This document shows positions 29,633-40,230 of a DNA stretch of 64,000 nt, in pieces; the stretch's first letter is position 1; every line of letters begins with the position of its first letter. Where the stretch lies: the NCBI RefSeq assembly GCF_002157205.1, contig NZ_CP021358.1:1674001-1738000 (forward strand), in the 5' to 3' direction. Origin of the DNA: Kushneria marisflavi (GTDB lineage: Bacteria; Pseudomonadota; Gammaproteobacteria; Pseudomonadales; Halomonadaceae). Position numbers and translations under genes: made by a program. A model generated the notes under the pieces. It was not told the DNA's origin, ran no database searches, and saw only the letters and a program-made list of their open reading frames with translations.

Positions 29633-30826
29633 TCAACGCTCCTTGAGCGACATGCGCGCGTTGTAGACATTCATCAGTGCCGACACGACCAGCGAAATGC
29701 TCAGATAGACCAGCATCGTCATGGTCATGACCTCGATGGCCTGACCGGTCTGATTGAGCGTGGTGCCGGCAAAGACCGCGACCAGATCGGGGTAACCGAT
29801 GGCCGTGGCCAGTGATGAATTCTTGATCAGGTTGAGATACTGACTGGTGACCTGAGGCACCATCACCCGCATGGCCTGAGGAATGACGATGCGACGAAGG
29901 GTCAGACCGCCCGGCAGTGACAGCGAACGCGCCGCCTCGGTCTGGCCACGCGGCACGGACTGAATCCCCGAGCGCACGATCTCGGCGATAAAGGCCGCGG
30001 TATAGATCGACAGCGCCACCCAGAGGGCGACCAGCTCCGGCAGCACCTGCATGCCACCCCGGAAGTTGAAACCGGACAGCGCCGGCACCGACCAGGATAG
30101 TGGCGACCCGGTCACCAAGAACACCGCGAGTGGCAAGCCGATCAAAATCACCAGGCTCAAGGGCAGTACCGGCCATTGCGCCCCCGTCGCCGCCTGCCGC
30201 CGCCGGGCCAGGATCACCAGTGCGATGACCGCAATGATCGCCACCCCCAGCGCAATCGGTGTGGCCGCAAAACCAGGCAGTGTCTCGGGCGCGGGCATGA
30301 CAAGGCCGCGAACATTGAGAAAGAAACTGTCAAACACCGTAATGCTCTGGCGTGGTGAGGGCAGCGCGCGCAATACGGCGAAGTACCAGAACAGGATCTG
30401 CAACAGCAGCGGAATATTGCGAAAGATCTCGACATAGGCCCCGGCCAGCCGAGCCAGCAACCAGTTGGGCGACAATCGCGCCAGACCGACCAGAAAACCA
30501 ATGATCGTGGCGGCAACAATCCCCATCGCGGAGACCAGTAGCGTATTGGCAAGCCCCACCAGAAAGGTGCGCCCATAGGTGCTGGCGTTACTGGAATAGT
30601 CGATCAGGGTCTGGGAAATTGAAAATCCGGCTCGATGGTCGAGAAACCCGAAACCGGTACGAATGCCTCGGGCATCCAGGTTCGCCATGGTGTTGTGCAC
30701 CAGAAAGGCGATGATGCCCAGCACTGTCACCAGCAGCAGTGCCTGAAAAAACAGGGCACGTACCGACGGATCACGCCATAGCGGTCCGCGACCGCGGCGT
30801 GGAATGGAAGTGGAGGGACGCAACAT
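29633..30826 (-). CDS. aapQ: General L-amino acid ABC transporter permease AapQ
   Basis: The 397-residue permease has about eight helices and a C-terminal BPD domain with the EAA loop FIAEIVRSGIQSVPRGQTEAARSL. The long N-terminal half with a periplasmic loop is typical of AapQ/BztB. It follows aapJ after 86 bp that contain a strong hairpin, and overlaps the aapM start. It pairs with AapM to form the pore for a broad range of L-amino acids. Confidence 0.9.
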   Translation of the reverse strand: MLRPSTSIPRRGRGPLWRDPSVRALFFQALLLVTVLGIIAFLVHNTMANLDARGIRTGFGFLDHRAGFSISQTLIDYSSNASTYGRTFLVGLANTLLVSAMGIVAATIIGFLVGLARLSPNWLLARLAGAYVEIFRNIPLLLQILFWYFAVLRALPSPRQSITVFDSFFLNVRGLVMPAPETLPGFAATPIALGVAIIAVIALVILARRRQAATGAQWPVLPLSLVILIGLPLAVFLVTGSPLSWSVPALSGFNFRGGMQVLPELVALWVALSIYTAAFIAEIVRSGIQSVPRGQTEAARSLSLPGGLTLRRIVIPQAMRVMVPQVTSQYLNLIKNSSLATAIGYPDLVAVFAGTTLNQTGQAIEVMTMTMLVYLSISLVVSALMNVYNARMSLKER

Positions 30827-30851
30827 GAGCAGTAGTCTCCAGGGCCGTGAT

Positions 30852-30872
30852 GGCCGGCCTCGGAGGCCGGCC
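30852..30872 (-). other. Hairpin between aapJ and aapQ
   Basis: A perfect 9-bp stem (ggccggcct / aggccggcc) with a three-base loop and no T tract. Such hairpins after the binding-protein gene commonly protect its mRNA and lower permease expression. Confidence 0.6.
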
Positions 30873-30912
30873 CTGCGTCAAGGACAACGCGCCGAAGCGC
30901 GTGGCTTGTGCC

Positions 30913-31953
30913 CTACCGCACCGGCATGCCGTATTGGAGACCACCATCGGTCCACAGCGCATTTTCGCCGCGCTCAAGCTCAAGAGGCGAGCCCTTGCCA
31001 ACGTTGCGCTCAAAGATTTCGCCGTAATTGCCGACCTGTTTGACGATGTTGTAGGCCCAGTCGTTGGACAGCCCCATCTGCTCGCCGAAGTTGCCATCCT
31101 TGCCCAGCAGGCGGGCATCGTCAGGAGACTTGGGCGCATCGCGCATCTGATCGACGTTGGCGCTGGTAATGCCGGATTCCTCGGCATTGAGCATGGCGTA
31201 GAGCGTCCAGCGCACTACTTTCATCCACTGCTCATCACCCTGGCGTACGACCGGGCCCAGCGGTTCCTTGGAGATTCGTTCGGGCAGGATCACGGCGCTG
31301 GACGGATCAGACAGCTGTAGCCTCAGCGCCGCCAGCTGAGAAGAGTCCGAGGTCAACACATCGCAGCGTCCGCTGTCGAAACCGGCGGCGGTCTGATCGG
31401 CCTCATCGAAGCTGACCGCGTTATAGGTCATGTCGTTGGCACGGAAGTAATCGGCCAGATTGAGTTCCGTGGTGGTACCGGCAGAAACACAGACCGAAGC
31501 GCCATCGAGCTCCTTCGCACTCGAGACGCCGAGGTCCTTGCTCACCATCATGCCCTGACCGTCATAGAAGGTGACGCCAGCAAAGGTCAGCCCCATCGAA
31601 TTATCGCGCGAGGCCGTCCAGGTCGTGTTGCGTGAGAGCAGGTCAACCTCGCCGGACTGCAGGGCAGTAAAGCGCTCCTTGGCGGTCAGCGGGGCGAAGG
31701 TGACCTTGCCGGGATCTCCCAGTACGGCCGTGGCCACGGCGCGACACACATCCACATCGATGCCCTGCCACTGCCCCTGGGCGTTGGGAGAGGAAAATCC
31801 TGCCAGCCCGTCACTGACGCCGCAGCGCAGCTGGCCACGACTTTTGACATCATCGAGCGTGGCACCATAGGAGGTCGATGGCGCCAGCGTAGCGACCGTT
31901 AAAAGCCCTGCCGTTGATGCCCATGCCCAGGGTTTTTTTATTGTCATGTTCAT
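30913..31953 (-). CDS. aapJ: General L-amino acid ABC transporter substrate-binding protein
   Basis: The 346-residue periplasmic protein starts MNMTIKKPWAWASTAGLLTVATLAPSTSYG, a Sec signal cut near SYG-ATL. The family 3 binding-protein fold follows (RGQLRCGVSDGLAGFSS, then GIDVDVCRAVATAVLGD and LTAKERFTALQSGEVDLLSRNTTWT). These match AapJ/BztA, which bind many L-amino acids. ATG 31953 has GGAG upstream; the longer frame upstream is not signal-like. It is first in the operon, and the 238-bp leader probably holds the promoter. Confidence 0.93.
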   Translation of the reverse strand: MNMTIKKPWAWASTAGLLTVATLAPSTSYGATLDDVKSRGQLRCGVSDGLAGFSSPNAQGQWQGIDVDVCRAVATAVLGDPGKVTFAPLTAKERFTALQSGEVDLLSRNTTWTASRDNSMGLTFAGVTFYDGQGMMVSKDLGVSSAKELDGASVCVSAGTTTELNLADYFRANDMTYNAVSFDEADQTAAGFDSGRCDVLTSDSSQLAALRLQLSDPSSAVILPERISKEPLGPVVRQGDEQWMKVVRWTLYAMLNAEESGITSANVDQMRDAPKSPDDARLLGKDGNFGEQMGLSNDWAYNIVKQVGNYGEIFERNVGKGSPLELERGENALWTDGGLQYGMPVR

Positions 31954-32041
31954 TGCAACACTCCGGGTTGTTGAATGATGCGACCTCATGGCGCTTGCCA
32001 GAGGCGTCTGTAACGTTATAGCAAGGAATATTCCAAAACGT

Positions 32042-32068
32042 AAAAAAACGGCGCCATGGCGCCGTTTT
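32042..32068 (-). terminator. Terminator of the hemE-DCC operon
   Basis: A 24-bp perfect palindrome (32045-32068, centre ccatgg) is followed by extra T residues on the minus strand. It lies 124 bp past the DCC gene stop and 89 bp before the aapJ start. Confidence 0.8.
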
Positions 32069-32191
32069 AGGAGAGAAAGAGGATTTTTGAGGAAACCTGA
32101 CCGCAGGCCCGGAGTCAGGAATATGATGAAATTGTCACACAATGGTGCAGGTGCTCACCGACCATGCACCAGGATGAGACCCGCTTCCGGA

Positions 32192-32695
32192 TCAGGGATC
32201 GGCCAGCGTCTCGGGCAGGGAAAGATTCTCACACTGTACGCGGTTCAGTGCGCTCAGAAGGCGGGACGCAGCGGCACCGCCCATGCCAGGATCGGTCGCC
32301 AGCCTCTTGCGATAGCGTCCGACCCATCGATAGACACCATCACGCAGCGACGCGGGCAGCCATCGGATACCGGCCGCGGCCGACCAGGGTGTCTTCAGTG
32401 ACTGCGCCGTTCGCCAGAGTCCATCACTGTCGCGATAAAGGGCGCCGCCTCGAATCAGCCACATGCTATCCAGATCATCGGCATCCTCGTCGAAATGCGC
32501 GCCCAAACGGTGTCCCAGCGCCGATTGCAGCGTCACCAGTCCCGTGACCGGGTGCGACTCATGGGCAAGGATAAAATGCACCGACCGGCGGCAGAGCGGA
32601 CAGTCGCCATCAAAGACCACCAGCTGGCCCGGCCAGTCCGGGGCCGCTGGCGGTGTGACCGGCCTATCCGCGGTGGTACTGGGGGCTGAGTTCAT
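32192..32695 (-). CDS. DCC-family thiol-disulfide oxidoreductase (DUF393)
   Basis: The 167-residue protein has the DCC motif in [19 protein letters not shown] (about residues 26-44), with a CPLC redox pair, and ends with the basic helical region typical of DUF393 proteins. Its biochemical role is not established; a thioredoxin-like redox function is presumed. ATG 32695 lies inside the end of hemE, giving a 32-bp overlap in another frame, so expression is probably coupled to heme synthesis. A good terminator follows. Confidence 0.82.
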   Translation of the reverse strand: MNSAPSTTADRPVTPPAAPDWPGQLVVFDGDCPLCRRSVHFILAHESHPVTGLVTLQSALGHRLGAHFDEDADDLDSMWLIRGGALYRDSDGLWRTAQSLKTPWSAAAGIRWLPASLRDGVYRWVGRYRKRLATDPGMGGAAASRLLSALNRVQCENLSLPETLADP

Positions 32696-33728
32696 GTAAC
32701 GCCTCGATGAAGGCCTGCACGTTCTCGATCGGCGTGAACTGGGAAATGCCGTGGCCCAGATTGAACACGTGGCCGTTGCCTGGTCCGTAACTTTCCAGAA
32801 TGCGCGCGACTTCGTCACGAATGACCTTCGGCGAGCCAAACAGCGCCGACGGATCGAGATTGCCCTGCAGCGCGACACGATCGCCTACACGGGCACGGGC
32901 ATCGCCCATTTCGGTGGTCCAGTCCAGTCCGACGCCGTCGGCGCCGATATCGGCGATGCTTTCAAGCCACTGACCGCCGTTTTTGGTAAAGACGATCACC
33001 GGCACGCGACGCCCGTCATGCTCGCGGATCAGACCGCGCACGATCTTCTCCATATAGGCCAGCGAGAAGGCCTTGTAAGCCGGCGTGGAGAGCGCCCCGC
33101 CCCAGGTATCAAAGATCTGTACCGCCTGAGCGCCGGCGCGAATCTGGGCATTGAGATAATCGGTCACGGCCGTGGCCAGCGTCTCGAGCAGCTGATGCAG
33201 CGCTGCCGGGTCGCCGTAAAGCAGTCCCTTGACGTGTCTAAAGTCCTTGCTGGGACCGCCTTCCACCATGTAGGTCGCCAGTGTCCAGGGGCTGCCCGAA
33301 AAGCCGATCAGCGGCACGCGACCGTTGAGCTCACGCCGGATCGTCGAGACGGCATTCATGACATAGTCAAGATCGCGCTCGGCGTCGGGCGCCTTCAGGG
33401 CATTGATGGCCGCCGCGTCACGGACCGGACGCTTGAACATCGGCCCTTCGCCCTGCACAAAGTAAAGCCCCAGGTCCATGGCATCAGGAATGGTGAGGAT
33501 GTCGGAGAACAAAATGGCCGCATCCAGATCAAAGCGCTCCAGCGGCTGCAGGGTCACTTCACAGGCCATGTCGCGGTTGCGGCACAGATCCATGAAGCTG
33601 CCCGCCTGCTTTCGAACCCTGAGATACTCGGGAAGGTAGCGGCCGGCCTGGCGCATCATCCAGACCGGTGTACGGTCAACGTCCTGCCGCGCCAGGGCGC
33701 GCAAAAAGCGATCATTTTCGAGAGTCAT
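32664..33728 (-). CDS. hemE: Uroporphyrinogen decarboxylase
   Basis: The 354-residue enzyme decarboxylates uroporphyrinogen III to coproporphyrinogen III in heme synthesis. Signatures [15 protein letters not shown] (about 20-34) and [17 protein letters not shown] are present. The start [14 protein letters not shown] at 33728 matches family N-termini; an upstream start would add seven residues. Full length. It overlaps the DCC oxidoreductase gene and is divergent from ribA. Confidence 0.97.
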   Translation of the reverse strand: MTLENDRFLRALARQDVDRTPVWMMRQAGRYLPEYLRVRKQAGSFMDLCRNRDMACEVTLQPLERFDLDAAILFSDILTIPDAMDLGLYFVQGEGPMFKRPVRDAAAINALKAPDAERDLDYVMNAVSTIRRELNGRVPLIGFSGSPWTLATYMVEGGPSKDFRHVKGLLYGDPAALHQLLETLATAVTDYLNAQIRAGAQAVQIFDTWGGALSTPAYKAFSLAYMEKIVRGLIREHDGRRVPVIVFTKNGGQWLESIADIGADGVGLDWTTEMGDARARVGDRVALQGNLDPSALFGSPKVIRDEVARILESYGPGNGHVFNLGHGISQFTPIENVQAFIEALHELSPQYHRG

Positions 33729-33941
33729 GCAGACAAGATCATCCGACAAAAAAATGTCGTTTCATTGTAGCTCAGACAGTCCTGCTGCAGGAGAGCCCAT
33801 CATGGTGCAATATGTAGGGCCTGCCCTTTCCACCCGACATCACCCGGGCACCATCGTGGCATGTGTAGATAAATGTAACCTGCGCTGCCAAGATAGCTTC
33901 CAAAGCCAACATGACGGCTTGCCAACAAGATTGAGGTTACC

Positions 33942-34574
33942 GTGACGATCAGATTTATCGCCAGTTCGCGTCTCCCCATGCCCTGGGCCACGTTTACCAT
34001 GCATGGCTTTGAAGATGACGAGACCGGCAAGGATCATGTTGTCCTCACGCTGGGCGATGTGGCCGATGGTGACCCCGTGCTGGCTCGAGTGCACTCCGAG
34101 TGCCTGACCGGTGATGCGCTCTTTTCAATGCGCTGCGACTGCGGCTATCAGCTTCAGGTCGCGCTCAAGCGCATTGCCGAAGAGGGTCGCGGTGCCCTGC
34201 TTTATCTGCGCCAGGAAGGTCGCGGCATTGGCCTCATGAACAAGATCCGGGCCTATCACCTTCAGGATGGTGGCGCCGACACGGTCGAGGCCAACGAAGC
34301 ACTGGGCTTTGAAGCCGACATGCGTCGCTATGACATCTGCATTCCGATGCTCGAAAAGCTCGGCATCTCCCGGCTGCGATTGATGACCAACAATCCGCGC
34401 AAGGTGCTTTCCCTGCAACAGGCCGGTATTGAAATCAGTGAGCGCGTGCCGCTGACCACCGGCCTTAACGCCCACAACGAGCAGTATCTGTCGACCAAGG
34501 TCGGCAAGCTTGGCCATATGATGGCCCTTGATGAGTTTGAAGCCGCCAGCGACGTCGACCGCGAACGCACCTGA
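33942..34574 (+). CDS. ribA: GTP cyclohydrolase II
   Basis: The 210-residue enzyme opens GTP to the first riboflavin precursor. The zinc site appears as [22 protein letters not shown] (three cysteines), and the catalytic loop as [19 protein letters not shown]. It is a stand-alone RibA, not a RibBA fusion. The start is GTG behind TTGAGGTTACC. I see no FMN riboswitch in the 213-bp leader. It ends close to a hairpin shared with the convergent MFS gene. Confidence 0.96.
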   Translation: MTIRFIASSRLPMPWATFTMHGFEDDETGKDHVVLTLGDVADGDPVLARVHSECLTGDALFSMRCDCGYQLQVALKRIAEEGRGALLYLRQEGRGIGLMNKIRAYHLQDGGADTVEANEALGFEADMRRYDICIPMLEKLGISRLRLMTNNPRKVLSLQQAGIEISERVPLTTGLNAHNEQYLSTKVGKLGHMMALDEFEAASDVDRERT

Positions 34575-34591
34575 TCTCGAATCGCTTGCCA

Positions 34592-34618
34592 TCCGGGCGC
34601 CTTGTCAAGGCGCCCGGA
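34592..34618. terminator. Shared hairpin between ribA and the MFS gene
   Basis: A near-perfect palindrome (tccgggcgccttg / caaggcgcccgga around a one-base centre) lies between convergent stops at 34574 and 34626. It has no T tract on either side; it probably acts on both transcripts. Confidence 0.6.
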
Positions 34619-34625
34619 AGACCAC

Positions 34626-35831
34626 TCAGTCGATATGGCGCGGGTAATAATGCGGATCAAAACGCCAGCTCATCACCAGCATGATGGCAAAGAGCCCGGC
34701 CAGCGCCACCCAGGCGGTGTCAAAGCCCGAGAGCATGTCACGCGCCATGCCGGAAAGCAGCGTGGCCACGGCCGCGACCAGATAGCCATGGCCCTGCACA
34801 AAGGCCGCCAGATCCCCCACGCGGGCCGGATCACGATGGTGATCCATCGGCACCAGCACCGACAGCGAGAAAAGCGCGCCGATCCCCAGCCCCAAAAGCG
34901 TGCCCCACAGTACGGCAAAAGCCACGCCGTCAGGTTTGACATACAGCCCGACAAAGCCGATCAGCGACATCCCTACCGTCAAATACAGCGCCCGGCGTCG
35001 GTCCAGACTGTAACGCACCAGAAACGGCGCACCGACACTGGCCACCACCTGCAACAGGGTCACGTAGCCCAGCAGTAATCCTGCATCCCCGGCACTCCAG
35101 CCCAGTGCCAGATAATAGGGTGGCAGCCACGCCATGACACAGGCATAGCCGGCCGTACCGAAGCCGAAAAAGAGCGCCAGCGTCCAGGCTCGCGGAATGT
35201 GTGACAGCGGCGTAGCCTCGGCAGAGCGCTCACGCGGCACGGGCGTGAGCATCTGACCGCCATGGCGGTGCCATAACAGCAGCGCTATCGGCACCAGGAT
35301 GGCCCAGCCGGCAAGCCCCAGTCGCCAGCCGCCGAGGGCGGCAAACCAGGGCGCCAGCCCGGAGGCCAGTGCTCCACCGCCGATGATCGCGCCGATATAG
35401 AGTCCGGTGGCCGTTTCTACCGTATTGGGCAGCGTGACCTTGATCAGGGCCGGCATCAGCGCCTGAATCAGGGCAATACCGGCACCAATCGCGATCGCGG
35501 ACAGGGCCAGCAGCATGAAGCTGTCTCCGAACAGCCGCATCAGCGACGCCAGGCCGATCAGGCTCAGCGACCCCATGACGATACGATGGCGGTCCCAGCG
35601 CCGGATCAGCTGCATGCCCTGAAAGCAGGCCAGCCCCATCGCAAGAAACGGCAGTGTGGTCAGAAGTGACGCCGTAGTATAGCTCACCGACAGCTCGCCC
35701 TGAATCCGGTCCAGCAGCGGCCCGACGGCGGCAATCGAGGGACGCAGATTGAGCCCGACCCACACGATCAGCACATACAGCCATAGATAGCGTGCGGTGG
35801 GTTGCTCAAGTCTTGCGTCGGTGACCTTCAT
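34626..35831 (-). CDS. MFS transporter, CynX/NimT-like
   Basis: The 401-residue protein has 12 predicted helices and begins with YLWLYVLIVWVGLNLRPSIAAVGPLLDRI, the start pattern of the cyanate-permease-like (CynX/NimT) branch of the major facilitator superfamily. It has GMQLIRRWDRHRIVMGSL in the loop between helices 2 and 3, where MFS motif A lies. Members of this branch export or import small, often toxic or aromatic compounds; the substrate here is unknown. GGGGAG precedes the ATG. It is divergent from the thioesterase gene. Confidence 0.82.
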   Translation of the reverse strand: MKVTDARLEQPTARYLWLYVLIVWVGLNLRPSIAAVGPLLDRIQGELSVSYTTASLLTTLPFLAMGLACFQGMQLIRRWDRHRIVMGSLSLIGLASLMRLFGDSFMLLALSAIAIGAGIALIQALMPALIKVTLPNTVETATGLYIGAIIGGGALASGLAPWFAALGGWRLGLAGWAILVPIALLLWHRHGGQMLTPVPRERSAEATPLSHIPRAWTLALFFGFGTAGYACVMAWLPPYYLALGWSAGDAGLLLGYVTLLQVVASVGAPFLVRYSLDRRRALYLTVGMSLIGFVGLYVKPDGVAFAVLWGTLLGLGIGALFSLSVLVPMDHHRDPARVGDLAAFVQGHGYLVAAVATLLSGMARDMLSGFDTAWVALAGLFAIMLVMSWRFDPHYYPRHID

Positions 35832-36010
35832 GACACTCCCCGGTGAATGAATGACGAACGCCGCGAGCCAATATCGGCGGCGGCGACGCCATGCTAGTCA
35901 CCCAGAGGCAAATTTGCCATGACGACAGCGCCCGCGGTCGGGAAGGGATGAGTTATGCTCGACGTCGAAAGTTCGACCATAACAACACGATGAGAAAAGA
36001 GAGAGAGGGA

Positions 36011-36502
36011 ATGGACACACCACGCCACCAGATCACCATGACCGTGCTGATGACCCCGAACATGGCCAATTTTTCCGGCAAGGTTCACGGCGGCACGCTG
36101 CTGAAATATCTCGATGAAGTGGCCTACGCCTGCGCCAGCCGCTGGGCCGGTCACTATGTGGTCACGCTGTCGGTGGATCAGGTCATGTTTCGCCAGCCCA
36201 TCCATGTCGGCGAGCTGGTGACCTTTCTGGGCTCGGTCAACTACACCGGCCGCTCCTCGATGGAGATCGGCATCAAGGTGATTGCCGAGGACATTCGCGC
36301 CGGCGTGGTCCGCCATACCAACAGCTGCTACTTCACCATGGTGGCCGTCGGTGATGATGGTAAATCGGTCGAAGTGCCCCAGCTTGAACCAGTCACCGAC
36401 GTCGAACGACAGCGCTTTGAGTCGGGCCTGCGGCGACGTGAACTGCGCCGCGAGATGGAGCAGCGCTTTCACGAGATTCGCCATCGCGAAAGCACCGAGT
36501 AA
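36011..36502 (+). CDS. Acyl-CoA thioesterase (hotdog fold, YciA-like)
   Basis: The 163-residue hotdog protein matches YciA/YkhA-type thioesterases, which hydrolyse acyl-CoA to free acid and CoA. The segment NFSGKVHGGTLLKYLDEVAYACASRWAG (about residues 15-42) contains the usual Asn and Asp catalytic positions around the central helix. The C-terminus is an arginine-rich helix. ATG 36011 follows GAGAGGGA; a start at 35990 would add seven charged residues. It stands alone. Confidence 0.88.
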   Translation: MDTPRHQITMTVLMTPNMANFSGKVHGGTLLKYLDEVAYACASRWAGHYVVTLSVDQVMFRQPIHVGELVTFLGSVNYTGRSSMEIGIKVIAEDIRAGVVRHTNSCYFTMVAVGDDGKSVEVPQLEPVTDVERQRFESGLRRRELRREMEQRFHEIRHRESTE

Positions 36503-36534
36503 GCGCCGGTCTGCAACATGGCCCCGGATAATGG

Positions 36535-37296
36535 CTATCCGCGGGCCTGCTGGATACGCTCATAGGCGTTGCTGATTTCGCTGGTGCGCTGTTCGGCCAT
36601 GCGCCGCATGCTGTCAGGCATCCCCTTGCCGGCCAGCTTGTCGGGATGGTTCTGGCTCATGAGCTTGCGATAGGCCCGCTTGACCTCGGCATCGGTGGCC
36701 TCGGACGACACACCCAGCACCCGGTAGGCTTCTTCCAGCGGCTGGGCGCTCTCCTGAGTACCACCACCGCTGGCCGCAGCGTTGAGCATTGCTTCGAGAC
36801 GCGCAATCTCCTCCTGTGAACAGCCCAGCCCACGCGCCACGCGCATCAGCATGTCGCGCTCGGACTGCTCGACCTTGCCATCGGCGGCCATCGCCACAAG
36901 CTGAACCTGGAAAAAGACCTGCAAAAGCCCGCGCTGCGCGCCAACGATCTGGCGTAATCCGGCAAGCTCGGCCTCAAGATCAAAACCTGTTTGCTGACCG
37001 CGCTCAAAGTCGGCGCGCGCCTTCTCACGCTGGGTGCCGTTGAGGTTGAGCCGATCAAATACCGCCTCGGCACTGCGGCGCTCATGCTCGGACACCTCGC
37101 CATCGGCCCGACTCATGGCGCCCATGACCGAGAAGGTGGCCGAGAGGAAGCGGGTCTGGCGCTCGGCCAGTTTCCCGATCAGCTTGACGCGCAGCCAGCG
37201 CACCAGGGCGTAGCCCAGCAGGCCACCAATCAGAAGCCCGGGCAACCGGCCCACGGCGTAGCCGATCATGGCGGCAATAAAGATAACAATCAGCAT
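36535..37296 (-). CDS. djlA: Membrane-anchored J-domain co-chaperone DjlA
   Basis: The 253-residue protein has an N-terminal membrane helix (MLIVIFIAAMIGYAVGRLPG), a TerB-like helical domain (about 45-155) and a C-terminal J domain (about 185-253) with YRKLMSQNHPDKLAGKG containing the HPD motif. DjlA stimulates DnaK at the inner membrane. ATG 37296 lies 32 bp after the dxs stop, so djlA probably ends the xseB-ispA-dxs-djlA operon. A longer upstream frame would run into dxs. Confidence 0.92.
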   Translation of the reverse strand: MLIVIFIAAMIGYAVGRLPGLLIGGLLGYALVRWLRVKLIGKLAERQTRFLSATFSVMGAMSRADGEVSEHERRSAEAVFDRLNLNGTQREKARADFERGQQTGFDLEAELAGLRQIVGAQRGLLQVFFQVQLVAMAADGKVEQSERDMLMRVARGLGCSQEEIARLEAMLNAAASGGGTQESAQPLEEAYRVLGVSSEATDAEVKRAYRKLMSQNHPDKLAGKGMPDSMRRMAEQRTSEISNAYERIQQARG

Positions 37297-37328
37297 GAGT
37301 CGAGTCTGTTTCCGGTAGTTTGAGGGAA

Positions 37329-39227
37329 TCAGTGAGTCAGGCGGCGGCGAATCGAGGCCTCGATGCCCTCGGCATCCAGCCCGCATTCGGCCAGCAGCTC
37401 ACCCGGTGTGCCGTGCTCGATGAAATGATCGGGAATGCCCAGGTGCAGAAGCGACGTGCGGACATCCGAGGCGGCCAGCAGTTCACCTACACCGCTGCCT
37501 GCCCCGCCGGCAATCACGTTCTCCTCGATCGTCACGATCAGGCCATGCTCGTTTGCTGCGGCGAGTACGGCTTCGCTGTCCAGCGGTTTCACAAAGCGCA
37601 TGTCATACACCGTGGCATCAAGGCGCTCGGCGACCTCGAGTGCCTGGGTCAGCAGGCTGCCAAAGACCAGCAGTGCCACCCCCTGCTCGCCCTTTTGGCC
37701 TTCACGACGCAGGTCGGCCCGGCCGATCTCGAGCGGCTCAAGGCCCGGTTCAAAGGCGGTGCCCGGCCCGGTGCCTCTCGGGTAACGCACGGCTGCAGGA
37801 CCTTCATACTGATAGGCCGTGGTCAGCATGCGATAGCACTCACGCTCGTCACTGGGCGCCATGACCACCATACCCGGCACGCAGCGAAGGTAGGAAAGAT
37901 CCAGCGTGCCGTGATGGGTCGCGCCGTCCTCACCCACCAGACCGGCGCGGTCGATGGCAAAGGTGACATCGAGGCCCTGCACGGCCACGTCGTGCACCAG
38001 CTGATCGTAGCCGCGCTGCAGGAAGGTGGAATAGATCGCCACGACCGGTTTGACGTCTTCACAGGCCATGCCGGCGGCCAGTGTCACCGCATGCTGCTCC
38101 GCGATGGCCACATCGTAATAGCGCTCCGGATGTTCCTTCGAAAAACGAATCATGTCGGAGCCTTCACGCATGGCAGGCGTGATGCCAACCAGACGCGCAT
38201 CGCGCTCGGCGGTGTCGCACAGCCACTCGCCGAAAACGTTGCAGAACTTGAATTTCTTCGGGGCGGGCACCGGCGGCGCCTCGACCTTCTCCTTTTCGAG
38301 CTTGGTAATGGCGTGATAACCGATCGGATCACCCTCGGCCGGTTCAAAGCCCTTGCCCTTGCGGGTGACGATATGCAGAAACTGCGGCCCCTTGCGGTTC
38401 TTGAGATCGCGCAGGGTGCGAATCAGAAGCGGCAGGTCATGACCGTCGATGGGACCAACATAGTTGAAGCCCATCTCTTCAAAGAGCGTGGCCGGCGTCA
38501 GCATGCCCTTGACGTGTTCTTCGGTCCGTCGGGCGATGTCCAGCGCGCCGGGCAGATGCGAGAGCACCCGCTTGCCGCCCTCACGCGCGGCCACATAGGG
38601 GCCGCTGTTGAGAATGCGCGCCAGATAGGTGGCCATGCCTCCGACATTTTCCGAGATCGACATCTCGTTGTCATTGAGCACGACCAGCATGTTGGCATCG
38701 ACGTGGCCGGCGTGCGCCAGCGCCTCGAACGCCATGCCGGCCGTCAGGGCGCCGTCACCGATCACGGCACAGACGCGTCGGTTCTCGCCGCGCGTACGGG
38801 CTGCCAGCGCCATGCCCAGTGCCGCCGAGATGGACGTACTGGAGTGCCCGACGCCAAAGGTGTCATAGGGCGACTCCTCGCGACGCGGGAAGGCGGCCAG
38901 CCCCTGGTAGCGCCGCATGGACTCCATCGCTTCACGTCGGCCGGTAAGAATCTTGTGCGGATAGGTCTGATGCCCTACATCCCAGACCAGCCGATCATGG
39001 GGAGTGTTGTACTGCTGATGCAGCGCAATGGTCAGCTCGATGACGCCAAGCCCGGCGCCAAAGTGCCCCCCTGTACAGCCGACGCTGTAGAGCAGATAGG
39101 CCCTGAGCTCGTCGGCCAGACGCAGCAGTTGCTGCTCATCGAGACTGCGCAGATCGGATGGCGCCTCGATGAGATCGAGCAGCGGCGTGGCCGGTCTTTT
39201 AGTGGGAATATCGTCAAACAGCTTCAT
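37329..39227 (-). CDS. dxs: 1-deoxy-D-xylulose-5-phosphate synthase
   Basis: The 632-residue thiamine-diphosphate enzyme condenses pyruvate and glyceraldehyde 3-phosphate in the first step of the MEP isoprenoid pathway. The ThDP motif region is [18 protein letters not shown]...NDNEMSIS (about 150-185), and the transketolase central signature is [23 protein letters not shown]. It sits downstream of ispA with a 93-bp gap, the usual gammaproteobacterial order. Full length. Confidence 0.97.
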   Translation of the reverse strand: MKLFDDIPTKRPATPLLDLIEAPSDLRSLDEQQLLRLADELRAYLLYSVGCTGGHFGAGLGVIELTIALHQQYNTPHDRLVWDVGHQTYPHKILTGRREAMESMRRYQGLAAFPRREESPYDTFGVGHSSTSISAALGMALAARTRGENRRVCAVIGDGALTAGMAFEALAHAGHVDANMLVVLNDNEMSISENVGGMATYLARILNSGPYVAAREGGKRVLSHLPGALDIARRTEEHVKGMLTPATLFEEMGFNYVGPIDGHDLPLLIRTLRDLKNRKGPQFLHIVTRKGKGFEPAEGDPIGYHAITKLEKEKVEAPPVPAPKKFKFCNVFGEWLCDTAERDARLVGITPAMREGSDMIRFSKEHPERYYDVAIAEQHAVTLAAGMACEDVKPVVAIYSTFLQRGYDQLVHDVAVQGLDVTFAIDRAGLVGEDGATHHGTLDLSYLRCVPGMVVMAPSDERECYRMLTTAYQYEGPAAVRYPRGTGPGTAFEPGLEPLEIGRADLRREGQKGEQGVALLVFGSLLTQALEVAERLDATVYDMRFVKPLDSEAVLAAANEHGLIVTIEENVIAGGAGSGVGELLAASDVRTSLLHLGIPDHFIEHGTPGELLAECGLDAEGIEASIRRRLTH

Positions 39228-39320
39228 AGCGCCTCAATGGCCTGTCAGGATCCTGTCCCTGGTCCTGTAATGCCCCGGGACATCAAAGGGTATCTTGTCC
39301 GGCGTGATGCCGGGGTCGTC

Positions 39321-40220
39321 TCAGTGATCCCGCTCGATCATGTAACGGGCAAGCGCTGCCAGTGTCTCTCCGCGCTCGCCCAGCGGAGCCAGTGCCGCCA
39401 GCGCCTGATCCAGCAGGGCACGGGCGCGGCGCTGCGCCTCTTCAAGCCCGAGAAGTGCCGGGTAGGTCGGCTTGTCACGCAGCGCATCAGCGCCCTGGGT
39501 CTTGCCAAGCACCTCGGTCGACCCGGTCACATCCAGAATGTCGTCCTGAATCTGAAAGGCCAGACCGATGGCTCGAGCGTACTCGCTCAGGGCCTGAAGA
39601 TGCACGGGCTGTACGCTCGGGGCGGCCAGCGCCCCCAGCGACAGCGCGGCCTCGATCAGCGCGCCGGTCTTGTGATGATGGATCGCCATGAGCGCGTCCA
39701 CATCAAGCTGTCGCCCGACAGCGTCAAGATCCAGCGCCTGACCACCGGCCATGCCGGCGCGCCCGGCACAACGGGCAAGCGTTGCCACCATCTCGGCCGC
39801 CCGCGGCTGCCCGGTATCGGCCAGCACTTCAAAGGCCAGTGTCTGCAGGGCGTCTCCCGCCAGCAGCGCCGTGGCTTCATCAAAGGCTCGATGGCAGGTC
39901 GGACGTCCACGACGCAGGTCGTCGTCATCCATACAGGGCAGATCATCATGAACGAGCGAATAGGCATGGATCAGCTCAATGGCCACAGCGGGCGCTTCCA
40001 GTGCCGCGTCGTCTGCTGCCAGTGCCTGACCGGCGGCATAGACCAGAATGGCACGCAATCGCTTTCCGCCGCCCAGCACGCTGTAGCGCATGGCCTCTTC
40101 GAGCCGAAAGGCCTGCGAAGGCGCGGCACTTTCAAGCACTGTGCTCAGCTGCGTTTCGATCCTGTCGCGCCACGTTGCCATCAGCACGCCAACATCCACC
40201 CTCGCCGTATCCACCGTCAT
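39321..40220 (-). CDS. ispA: Farnesyl diphosphate synthase (polyprenyl synthetase)
   Basis: The 299-residue prenyl synthase makes geranyl/farnesyl diphosphate. The first Asp-rich motif (DDLPCMDDDDLRRGRP) and the second (QIQDDILD) are both present at normal spacing. An internal ATG at residue 14 (MATWRDRIETQL) is an alternative start. It follows xseB after 10 bp and precedes dxs, linking the two isoprenoid genes. Confidence 0.95.
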   Translation of the reverse strand: MTVDTARVDVGVLMATWRDRIETQLSTVLESAAPSQAFRLEEAMRYSVLGGGKRLRAILVYAAGQALAADDAALEAPAVAIELIHAYSLVHDDLPCMDDDDLRRGRPTCHRAFDEATALLAGDALQTLAFEVLADTGQPRAAEMVATLARCAGRAGMAGGQALDLDAVGRQLDVDALMAIHHHKTGALIEAALSLGALAAPSVQPVHLQALSEYARAIGLAFQIQDDILDVTGSTEVLGKTQGADALRDKPTYPALLGLEEAQRRARALLDQALAALAPLGERGETLAALARYMIERDH

Positions 40221-40230
40221 CTCTCACCCA

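Noticed and set aside
33750..33941. FMN riboswitch upstream of ribA
   Set aside because: The conserved FMN element blocks (such as AGGGGC-type cores) are not seen.
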